Part shown: piece after piece, positions 56,720 through 64,000 of the stretch | How the letters are laid out: each line of letters starts with the position of its first letter | Position numbering within the stretch: position 1 is the first letter of the stretch | NCBI RefSeq assembly: GCF_027942295.1 | Contig: NZ_CP101416.1 | Coordinates: 3,954,501 to 4,018,500 of the forward strand | DNA: 64,000 nucleotides | Direction of reading: 5' to 3' | Origin: Pseudanabaena sp. Chao 1811 | GTDB taxonomy: Bacteria > Cyanobacteriota > Cyanobacteriia > Pseudanabaenales > Pseudanabaenaceae | Notes under the pieces: model-generated | Told to the model about the DNA's origin: nothing | Database searches by the model: none | The model's input: the letters and a program-made list of their open reading frames with translations, nothing else | Position numbers and translations under genes: made by a program

Positions 56720-59488
56720 TTACTCTCTACTGAGGAGGGTTTTAAGACGAATACTCTCTAGTTCTAAGACCTTTAGGGCTAAACTGCGATCGCGCTCCAT
56801 AAGATCATCAAAGGTATCAACAGGAATCGCTAAAACCCTAGTTGGTGAAGATTTTGCTGTAATTGTACCTGTCAAATTAGTATGAGTTAACACTTCTAAT
56901 TCATCTAAAACTTTCCCTGATACAAGATTTGAGATAGTTTCGGATTGATCCGCACGGATGATCCTAATTTCCACATTGCCCTCAATTAGCAGTAGCAACT
57001 CTCGACAAGTATCGCCAGCCTCAGTAATATGTTCATTCTCTAGATATGATTTGACATAGGCGCGATCGCTTAACTCGATCAAAATTTCATTTTCAAGAGA
57101 ATGGAAAAAGTCACTATTGAATAGATATACCACTCGTTCTAATTTCTCAAAATTCGCCAAAGACAAGGAGTGCGTACTCTTGAGAATTAAGGTGATCATT
57201 TCTTGAACTAAGGGATGCTGACTTTCGATTTCAACCGCCGCAACTCGACTCGCTGCAAAGTCTAAAATCTGCAATAAATACAAGCTCACGGCTTGAATTA
57301 AAGGGTTTGGTTCTTGTAGCAGATCCGTTAGGGTATCAACCACCTCAGAAACAGCGATCGCCACTGAGCAAGTCATATTTTCTGATGATAGCCTCAGTAA
57401 GTTGATCTGGGTTGACGGGATTTTGTGAAACCAAACGGAATTGGGTTCTTCGAGGATATCTCCCAAAACAGTAGGTGAGAGCTTACCCAAATTACTGGCA
57501 ATCTCATTACCTTCAGAGGTATTGAGACTAGCAATCGCTTCTAATAGAGCTAGCACCAAAATCCTCTTTTTACGGGAGATTGCCTCTAGTAATAGTGAGA
57601 CGGCAGGACGATGTTCTAAGAGGCAAGGTTGATTGAGGTTGTGGTAAGACTGCAATAGCTGGGCAAGGCGATCGAGATAGAAATAGGACTTTTGCTTTAG
57701 AGACGCATCGTGATCAAAGCCTTGGGTAATTTCTTGTTCCTCCGTAGGCGTGATGTTATAGGTTTGAGCCAATTGCCGTGAGGCAGTATTAGCATCTAGA
57801 TTTTGGAGATAAACCAAGCGCTCAAGAGCCTTGCGATAACCCGAAATGCGGACTAAGTTCTCAAGGTTGCGCTGGCGATTAGGATCGAGAAGTTGGGGAT
57901 CTTCTACACCTAGTTCTTCGAGAAGATTACGGTGTTCGGTATCCGAAATATCTAACTCTGTGCGTAATTGCCTTAACAGTTCCAAACTACTAGCAGAATT
58001 GGTATAACCCTCTTCCAAAGATTCGCGCAGTACCCCTTTATAAGCTTCATAGCGCTTTTGCTTGGTAAATCCTGGTAACACCTTTGCCAACACATAGACC
58101 TCATGGGGATTGAGATCATCCACATCGCGATCGCTAAAGTATTGGTTAAGGGGGAAATTCATCTTCAATAACTGTTTGCGGAATCTACCAGCCAAGCCTT
58201 CCCTTGCATAGAGTTCAGGATCACGCTTGAGGGTACGAGCTAACCACAAAGTACTGACTAAGACCATCAATACATCAATGGTTTCTTGGAAAAAGTTGGG
58301 TAGTAGGCGAATGAAAGGACGACCACCAAAAATAAAAAATAGATTGAAAGCAATAAAGGTAGTGACACTAAATAAGTGATGGCGAATCTGTAAATTAGAA
58401 GTTTTTTGTTTAGAGAAAAGGAGATAGGAACGATAAAGACGTTCGCTCAGAGTGCCAAAGATATAGCCTAGTCCTGTAAATAAGCCCAAGGTTAGCGGTA
58501 CGGCTAGAATTTTGGGTATAGGAATCGCTTGATTGTATAGATAAAATCCAGAGGATAGTAATTGTTGAATGGAGTTGCCCTCCATCGCCCAAGCCCCTGA
58601 AAAGTAGTAGTCCCAACTGCCTGCATAGAGGTAGTAATAAAAGAAATAGCCCACTACTAACCCTAGATAGCAGTAGTAAAGAAATTGGGTTTCAGACTTC
58701 TCAATACCATCCCAATAGGAACGCTCAGAATCGATATCGATACAAGGATTTTGGCAGGCAACACAGGCACTCTGTTCTTTGCCCTCATTGGTAATCGTGC
58801 GACACATTGATTGAGTAATTGGCACTTCGCTCATATGTGCCTTAGTCGCCAATAGAGCCGATGGTTCCGCATAGATTTTCTGGACAGGAGCCATCGGGCA
58901 GAAGTAATTACACCAAGTCTTACCGCCATAGAGATAGCCGACGGTGATAGCTGCGGCGATCGTCATCATTAGCCATAAACCTAAAGCGATCGCATTGCCA
59001 TTAATAAACAAAATCCGACTACATAAACCGATAAATAATAGTCCAAACTGAAGATATAGATAATTTTTACCTATCCAAGAATCCTTTTTGACTTTAGGAA
59101 TTTCATAACGAACTTTCCCTGTTTTGCTATCAATTCTTTTGATTTGTCTTTGCCATCCTAAAGCACGAGGAATTTGTGATAGGAAGGATAAAGGACAAAT
59201 CCGCCGCCATAGCTCATGCCCCAATACCAATAAGATAAAAATAGCGCTAGGCACAACTATGCCCCAAAATATTGGTGCGCCAAGGGGATAAGGTTGCAAT
59301 TCCAAACAATTATTTTGGACAGATATGCAATCTTCGGGCTTGATGCGAAAAGGACTCCAAGTTTGATTTGGAGTTGTAATTAAATGAGAAATCGGGTCAT
59401 AAAAGAGGGAAGCAATGAGAAGTAACCAAGCACAGGTTAACACCCAACGTACTTTTCGTATTTGCTGCTCAGATATGTTGTAAAACAT
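56720..59488 (-). CDS. Membrane Fe-S protein with C-terminal cyclic-nucleotide-binding domain
   Basis: A 922-residue protein. The N-terminal third has about eight membrane helices with NapH/NosR/RdxA-like cysteines: RRICPLSFLSQ, TWCNYFCPMAPVQKIY and SACVACQNPCIDIDSE, a likely Fe-S site. Residues 430-780 are helical and HEAT-like. Residues 790-915 form a cNMP-binding/CRP-like fold (LLLLIEGNVEIRII … VLDELEVLTHT … RVLAIPVDTFDDLM). This suggests membrane electron transfer tuned by a nucleotide or by CRP-like sensing. It is divergent from the transporter operon. Role unknown. Confidence 0.8.
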   Translation of the reverse strand: MFYNISEQQIRKVRWVLTCAWLLLIASLFYDPISHLITTPNQTWSPFRIKPEDCISVQNNCLELQPYPLGAPIFWGIVVPSAIFILLVLGHELWRRICPLSFLSQIPRALGWQRQIKRIDSKTGKVRYEIPKVKKDSWIGKNYLYLQFGLLFIGLCSRILFINGNAIALGLWLMMTIAAAITVGYLYGGKTWCNYFCPMAPVQKIYAEPSALLATKAHMSEVPITQSMCRTITNEGKEQSACVACQNPCIDIDSERSYWDGIEKSETQFLYYCYLGLVVGYFFYYYLYAGSWDYYFSGAWAMEGNSIQQLLSSGFYLYNQAIPIPKILAVPLTLGLFTGLGYIFGTLSERLYRSYLLFSKQKTSNLQIRHHLFSVTTFIAFNLFFIFGGRPFIRLLPNFFQETIDVLMVLVSTLWLARTLKRDPELYAREGLAGRFRKQLLKMNFPLNQYFSDRDVDDLNPHEVYVLAKVLPGFTKQKRYEAYKGVLRESLEEGYTNSASSLELLRQLRTELDISDTEHRNLLEELGVEDPQLLDPNRQRNLENLVRISGYRKALERLVYLQNLDANTASRQLAQTYNITPTEEQEITQGFDHDASLKQKSYFYLDRLAQLLQSYHNLNQPCLLEHRPAVSLLLEAISRKKRILVLALLEAIASLNTSEGNEIASNLGKLSPTVLGDILEEPNSVWFHKIPSTQINLLRLSSENMTCSVAIAVSEVVDTLTDLLQEPNPLIQAVSLYLLQILDFAASRVAAVEIESQHPLVQEMITLILKSTHSLSLANFEKLERVVYLFNSDFFHSLENEILIELSDRAYVKSYLENEHITEAGDTCRELLLLIEGNVEIRIIRADQSETISNLVSGKVLDELEVLTHTNLTGTITAKSSPTRVLAIPVDTFDDLMERDRSLALKVLELESIRLKTLLSRE

Positions 59489-59784
59489 GGCTTTTTGTTG
59501 TTGATTTGAATTAGGGGCTTAATTAGGACGACTGATTAGGTTTATTTATCTAACTAATCTATGGCTTTTATTTCTAAAAGCTATATTTAGCGGGCATGGG
59601 AGCATAATTGGGGCGAAATTAGCATGGCAACTATATAGAACAACCTATAGTTCACCTTATCAAGAAAATGCATAGATTAAAACTTATCTTTATTATAAGA
59701 ATAATAGACTTTACTCTATTTGCCCTTCACTCTAAGATACCAATAGAGATAAATCAATCGTTCTTGCGAATCAATTAATAAGTT
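59489..59784. promoter_or_regulatory. Divergent intergenic region, 296 bp
   Basis: Between the Fe-S/cNMP gene and the transporter operon. It contains a dyad GATTAG - 14 bases - CTAATC (59534-59539, 59554-59559), possibly a regulator site. I found no NtcA-type GTA-N8-TAC and no CmpR-type TTA-N7/8-TAA. AT-rich, no gene. Confidence 0.45.
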
Positions 59785-61131
59785 ATGTCTAATTTAAAAA
59801 ACAACATTTCACGGCGACGATTTATAGCTACGGCTGGAGCTACTGCTCTTAGTTCAGTACTTCTCAAAGGATGTCTTGGTAACCCTCCCGAAGATACCCC
59901 AACTATAAGTTCTGCTAATGCTACTAAAATAAACTTGCCCCCTGATCAAGTACCTGAGACAACTAAGGTGAGACTGGGCTATCTACCAATTGTTGAAGCA
60001 GCACCGTTAATTATTGCCAAAGAGAAGGGATTCTTTGCGAAATATGGCATGACTGATGTAGAAATCTCCAAACAAGCCAACTGGGGAGCCGCTAGAGATA
60101 ACGTCAAAATTGGTTCCTCCGCAGGTGGTATCGATGGTGGTCAATGGCAAATGCCAATGCCCTATTTGATTTCCGAGGGAATTATCACCGATAACCTCAA
60201 AATCCCTATGTATGTACTGTTGCAGTTAAATACACATGGTAATGCGATCGCGATCGCCGATAAGCACAAAAACAAGGGATTAACCCTGAAAATCGATAAA
60301 GCCAAGGAATTCTTTGATAAGACTAAGTCTGAAGGCGCGAAGTTCAAGGCTGCTTACACCTTCCCCAAAGCAAATCAAGAATTCTGGATTCGTTACTGGC
60401 TAGCGGCAAATGGAATCGATCCTGATGCTGATGTCGAATTGTTGACTGTTCCTGCGGCGCAAACCGTAGCCAACATGAAAACTGGCACGATGGATGCCTT
60501 CAGCACAGGTGACCCTTGGCCCTATCGCATCGTCAAAGAGAAGATTGGCTTCATCCCTGCCCTCACCGCCGAAATTTGGAAGGGACATCCTGAAGAATAT
60601 TTAGCGATGCGTGCAGACTGGGTAGATAAGCATCCTAAGGCAACCAAATCTTTGCTTAAGGCAATTATGGAAGCCCAGCAATGGTGTGATAACTTCGATA
60701 ATCGGAAAGAGCTTGTCCAAATAGTTGCTGCCAACAACTACTTTGGCGTATCCCCTGAAATCCTCTTAGATCCGATGATGGGCAAGTACGATATGGGCGA
60801 TGGACGAGTGATTGACGACAAGAGTCTAGCTCCTCTGTATTGGAAAGATGCTAAGGGCAATGTCTCCTATCCATATCAAAGCCATGACCTCTGGTTCATC
60901 ACTGAGAGTGTGCGTTGGGGCTTCTTACCAAAGGAATCTCTTGCAACTGCAAAAAATTTAATTAAGAAGGTCAATCGTGAAGATCTCTGGCGTGAAGCTG
61001 CTAAAGAAGCAGGTTTCTCGGATATTCCTCCTAGCACCTCTCGCGGTATTGAGGAATTCTTTGATGGGACAAAGTTCGATCCCGAAAATCCCCAAGCCTA
61101 TCTCGATAGCCTGAAGATCAAGAAGGTATAG
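59785..61131 (+). CDS. CmpA/NrtA family ABC transporter substrate-binding lipoprotein
   Basis: A 448-residue binding protein. The start combines a twin-arginine motif ([12 protein letters not shown]) with a lipobox (LLKGC, Cys30). [20 protein letters not shown] and the GQWQMPMPY loop are family signatures; Trp100 ([10 protein letters not shown]) corresponds to the anion-site Trp. At the place where nitrate-binding NrtA has a Lys, this protein reads [13 protein letters not shown], with Glu, as in bicarbonate-binding CmpA. A porin follows, as in the Synechocystis cmp operon. Bicarbonate is favoured; nitrate is not excluded. Confidence 0.88.
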   Translation: MSNLKNNISRRRFIATAGATALSSVLLKGCLGNPPEDTPTISSANATKINLPPDQVPETTKVRLGYLPIVEAAPLIIAKEKGFFAKYGMTDVEISKQANWGAARDNVKIGSSAGGIDGGQWQMPMPYLISEGIITDNLKIPMYVLLQLNTHGNAIAIADKHKNKGLTLKIDKAKEFFDKTKSEGAKFKAAYTFPKANQEFWIRYWLAANGIDPDADVELLTVPAAQTVANMKTGTMDAFSTGDPWPYRIVKEKIGFIPALTAEIWKGHPEEYLAMRADWVDKHPKATKSLLKAIMEAQQWCDNFDNRKELVQIVAANNYFGVSPEILLDPMMGKYDMGDGRVIDDKSLAPLYWKDAKGNVSYPYQSHDLWFITESVRWGFLPKESLATAKNLIKKVNREDLWREAAKEAGFSDIPPSTSRGIEEFFDGTKFDPENPQAYLDSLKIKKV

Positions 61132-61230
61132 GTTAAAGAAGTAATTCAAAGACTTCTACAAACCTTCAACAGGTCTAGGGTAACAAGCCAATTGGAACAA
61201 ATTAAAAATATTGTGTGAGGAAAATTAATT

Positions 61231-62988
61231 TTGAAACTTTATACTAATAGCCTCAGATTACTTCTACTAAGCGTGCCATTATCATTAAGCGCGATATCGT
61301 TATCGGCAGAGGCAAACCCTACAAATCCTTCAACTACATTCACTGAAACAAAAACTACTGCTAGCACTGAAACGCCTGTAATAGAGACTGCTTCTATTCC
61401 TGCAATTTCTAGCGAACCTCAACTGAAAGCGATCGCTAACGATCCAATTGCTCAGAATGTCACATCAGTTTCTCAACTATCAGATGTGCGTCCTACGGAT
61501 TGGGCTTTTACCGCCTTACAATCACTAGTTGAGCGTTATGGTTGCATCGCAGGCTATCCTGATCGCACATTTCGCGGCAAGCAAGCAACCTCGCGCTATG
61601 AGTTTGCGGCTGGTTTAAATGCTTGTCTTGACAAAATCAATGAGATTATTTCGGCAGGATTAGCGGACAAGGTCAGTAAAGAAGACCTCACAACTTTACA
61701 AAAGCTTCAAGAGGAATTTGCAGCCGAACTCGCAACCCTCCGTGGTCGAGTTGATGCCCTTGATACAAAAACCGCCAAACTAGAAGCGCAACAGTTCTCC
61801 ACGACAACCAAACTGAGCGGCGAAGCGATTTTCAGTGTATCGGGTGCAACAGGAGCAAATCCTAATAACGGTGGCACAAACACTAATATTGTTTTTAATA
61901 ACCGTGTCCGTCTGAATTTATTGACTAGCTTCTCTGGTAAGGACTTATTGATTACGGGATTGCAAGCTACAAATATCAACAGTCTGGCTGCACCTTTAGG
62001 TTATGCCGATCCCCTTGGTAGTTCTAGTAATGTTCGGTTGGGATTTGAGAATCAATTCCTCAACTTCAATCCTTCTAACTCCAATACTTCAGCCGCTAAC
62101 TCGGTTAACCTTTACAAGCTACTTTATATTTTCCCTGTAGCTGATAAGTTGACGATGTTCGCAGGTTCTAATGCGGAAGTTTCTGATGCTTTCCCAGCGA
62201 TCAGTCCTTTTGCTAGTGAAGGTCAAGGCTCTATCTCCCGTTTTGGTCAAGGGTTAAATGCTGCTACCCGTGTATCTGGAGGTACATCTGGTACGGGTCT
62301 AGCTGCGGCTGTTGGTTTCATCTGGACTCCCTCCGATAAGGTTGATTTTCGAGCTTTATACGGCAGTGTTAACTCGGCGATCCCTGCTAACAATCCCAAT
62401 ACTTTGCTTGGTGCAGGTTTCTTTGGTGGTAGTACCGTTGCTGCTGCTCAGTTAACCCTCAAACCTACTTCCAATCTAGATATTGGACTCAACTATGCCA
62501 ATAGCTATCACCAGATCAATATCTTGGGAACTGGCCTAGCTTCCGCAGACATTGGGGCAATTAATGGAGGCGTACTAGCTGACCCTATCAAAATGAATTC
62601 TATCGGTTCAACTTTGACATGGCGAATTACTCCCAAGATTGCCTTTAATCTATCTGGCGCATGGATCTTTTCCAATCTTACTAATAAGGATGCTTCCACA
62701 ACCTTTACTAGTTGGATGACTGGATTCCATTTTAGTGATGTCTTTAAGGAAGGCAACACGGCTGGTATTCTCTTTGGTCAGCCTCTAGCACGTAATGCAG
62801 TTGGTGGTATTGCTACAATTCCAGCTGGCGCTACTGCAACTCCATACCATTTAGAAGGTTATTTCAATTTTAAGTTGTCTAACAATATCAGTATTACCCC
62901 AGGTGTATTCTTTGTGTTTAATCCAGAGGGTATCAATAATGCACCTACAGCAACAGTTGGTGTAGTTCGGACAACATTTACGTTCTAA
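61231..62988 (+). CDS. SLH-domain outer-membrane porin (OprB-like)
   Basis: A 585-residue cyanobacterial porin. Signal peptide (LLLLSVPLSLSAISLSAEA), then an SLH domain at about residues 78-135 (SQLSDVRPTDWAFTALQSLV, GYPDRTFRGKQATSRYEF) that holds peptidoglycan-linked polymer, a coiled coil at about 140-185, and a beta-barrel to the terminal Phe (VVRTTFTF). The start is TTG at 61231 with GAGGAA 8 bases upstream. Such porins pass inorganic ions. Lying between the binding protein and permease genes, it probably opens the outer membrane to the same ion. Confidence 0.9.
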   Translation: MKLYTNSLRLLLLSVPLSLSAISLSAEANPTNPSTTFTETKTTASTETPVIETASIPAISSEPQLKAIANDPIAQNVTSVSQLSDVRPTDWAFTALQSLVERYGCIAGYPDRTFRGKQATSRYEFAAGLNACLDKINEIISAGLADKVSKEDLTTLQKLQEEFAAELATLRGRVDALDTKTAKLEAQQFSTTTKLSGEAIFSVSGATGANPNNGGTNTNIVFNNRVRLNLLTSFSGKDLLITGLQATNINSLAAPLGYADPLGSSSNVRLGFENQFLNFNPSNSNTSAANSVNLYKLLYIFPVADKLTMFAGSNAEVSDAFPAISPFASEGQGSISRFGQGLNAATRVSGGTSGTGLAAAVGFIWTPSDKVDFRALYGSVNSAIPANNPNTLLGAGFFGGSTVAAAQLTLKPTSNLDIGLNYANSYHQINILGTGLASADIGAINGGVLADPIKMNSIGSTLTWRITPKIAFNLSGAWIFSNLTNKDASTTFTSWMTGFHFSDVFKEGNTAGILFGQPLARNAVGGIATIPAGATATPYHLEGYFNFKLSNNISITPGVFFVFNPEGINNAPTATVGVVRTTFTF

Positions 62989-63003
62989 GACTTTTTATCT
63001 TTG

Positions 63004-63040
63004 ACGGTTTATAAGCTATTCAAGATAGCTTATAAACCGT
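63004..63040 (+). terminator. 16-bp perfect hairpin between porin and permease genes
   Basis: Stem 63004-63019 pairs with 63025-63040, five-base loop, 15 bases past the porin stop. No U-run: may act as an attenuator or 3' stabiliser that lets part of transcription reach the permease gene. Confidence 0.65.
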
Positions 63041-63102
63041 GGTTACGAAGAATAACTTTAATTAATCATCAACATACAGTAAAGAGCAGGAGCAGCAAGT
63101 TT

Positions 63103-63945
63103 ATGGCAGCAAGTATTGGTAATCGTAACGGTAGCTTTGGGCGATCGCTATCAAAATTTTGGGAAAAGAATGCTCAGAATTGGGCGCTCCCAATTGTTGG
63201 AATTCTTGGATTTCTCATTGTTTGGCAACTGCTTACTTGGACTGGTTTACTCAAGTTGCCCGGTCCTTGGGATATCATGGCTGAAAAGTCCACTCGTAAC
63301 CTATTGCTTTATCCATTCTTTGATCGCGGTGGTACTGATAAAGGACTATTCTGGCAGACTCTCGCTAGCTTTGAGCGTGTTGCAAAGGGCTACTCAATCG
63401 CAGCGATCGTGGGTATTAGTGTAGGGATTTTAGTTGGCACTAATGCGGTTATTGATAAAGCGCTCGATCCATTGTTCCAATTTTTGCGAACAGTACCTCC
63501 TCTTGCGTGGGTTCCGATCGCACTTGCTGCTCTCCGTCAAAACGAACCTGCCGCATTATTCGTTATCTTCATCACTGCTGTTTGGCCGATCCTGTTAAAT
63601 ACTGCTGTTGGCGTTAAGCAAATTCCCCAAGACTATCGCAACGTTTCGCGAGTACTGCAACTTTCTAAGCAAAAGTACTTCTTCAAGATTTTGATTCCTT
63701 CGGCATTGCCCTATATCTTCACTGGTTTACGTATTTCCATCGGTCTCGCATGGCTGGCAATTATTGCTGCGGAAATCATCATGTCAGGTATTGTTGGTAT
63801 CGGCTTCTTCATCTGGAACTCCTACACCAATGACAAGGTGGGTGAAGTTATCTTGGCTCTGGTATACATCGGTGCTGTTGGCTTGATTCTTGATCGCGCC
63901 GTTGCATGGCTCCAAAATGTAATTTTGCCTGAAGAACAGAAGTAG
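63103..63945 (+). CDS. CmpB/NrtB family ABC transporter permease
   Basis: A 280-residue inner-membrane permease with about six helices. LPIVGILGFLIVWQLL is the first helix, FLRTVPPLAWVPIALAAL is a family signature, and FKILIPSALPYIFTGLRISI holds the EAA-type loop that contacts the ATPase. The ATG at 63103 is chosen because AGGAG lies 10 bases upstream; the longer frame from 63001 only translates a hairpin. It pairs with the binding protein at 59785; ATPase genes are expected beyond the window. Confidence 0.92.
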   Translation: MAASIGNRNGSFGRSLSKFWEKNAQNWALPIVGILGFLIVWQLLTWTGLLKLPGPWDIMAEKSTRNLLLYPFFDRGGTDKGLFWQTLASFERVAKGYSIAAIVGISVGILVGTNAVIDKALDPLFQFLRTVPPLAWVPIALAALRQNEPAALFVIFITAVWPILLNTAVGVKQIPQDYRNVSRVLQLSKQKYFFKILIPSALPYIFTGLRISIGLAWLAIIAAEIIMSGIVGIGFFIWNSYTNDKVGEVILALVYIGAVGLILDRAVAWLQNVILPEEQK

Positions 63946-63958
63946 TACCCCCCTTAGT

Positions 63959-63976
63959 CCCCCCTTGAAAGGGGGG
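63959..63976. repeat. Short C/G hairpin after the permease gene
   Basis: CCCCCCTT (63959-63966) pairs with AAGGGGGG (63969-63976) across GA. Similar C-run/G-run hairpins are common repeats between cyanobacterial genes. The last bases of the window contain no other feature. Confidence 0.55.
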
Positions 63977-64000
63977 AGAAAAGAAATCTTATTCCCTCCC

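Noticed and set aside
59489-59784. NtcA or CmpR operator upstream of the transporter operon
   Set aside because: No GTA-N8-TAC and no TTA-N7/8-TAA spacing was found by eye; only a GATTAG/CTAATC dyad remains.

Overview
The window is chromosomal DNA of a cyanobacterium. The evidence is a psb28 photosystem II assembly gene, the octamer GCGATCGC (HIP1) scattered through genes, a CIRCE-controlled groES-groL pair, a bicarbonate/nitrate-type ABC transporter with an SLH porin, a DevA-type ATPase, and AT-rich intergenic DNA. No marker here fixes the genus; a Pseudanabaena-like lineage is a guess.

Bases 1 to about 38,260 are one large plus-strand surface-polysaccharide region. It holds a truncated family 2 glycosyltransferase, a PIG-L deacetylase, membrane and hexapeptide acyltransferases, an ABC exporter, a sugar-modification block (GMC oxidoreductase, two epimerase-type SDRs, a Gfo/Idh oxidoreductase, a rhamnosyltransferase-like protein), at least six GT4 glycosyltransferases, two phytanoyl-CoA-dioxygenase-like proteins, an O-antigen-polymerase-like membrane protein, an SGNH hydrolase, and a complete dTDP-L-rhamnose set in the order rfbC-rfbB-rfbD-rfbA. 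Two parts stand out. One is a cassette with a decaprenyl-phosphate phosphoribosyltransferase homologue, a HAD phosphatase, a small SMR/EamA transporter and a 1111-residue protein joining a GT-C-like membrane half to a glycosidase-like half (12.5-19.7 kb). The other is a protein joining an adenylation domain, a carrier domain and a membrane acyltransferase (23.2-25.6 kb).

Bases 38.4 to 63.9 kb are mostly housekeeping and mixed-strand: two tRNA-Leu genes, a 1-Cys peroxiredoxin, a NIL-domain protein, an alkyltransferase-like DNA repair protein, purU, psb28, mutS, a degenerate EAL protein with an O-antigen ligase, groES-groL, an orphan devA, two methyltransferase-like proteins, hemH without the usual cyanobacterial C-terminal extension, a response regulator overlapping a DUF362 gene, and a large Fe-S/cyclic-nucleotide membrane protein divergent from a substrate-binding protein - porin - permease operon that runs off the right edge.

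The strongest signal outside genes is a set of intergenic hairpins. They have long perfect stems capped by a three-base loop closed by GC pairs. At least two are built into repeat families with conserved inverted ends (three copies each here), and they cluster at gene 3' ends. A separate 98-bp element with 16-bp inverted ends and a 9-bp direct repeat looks like a MITE.
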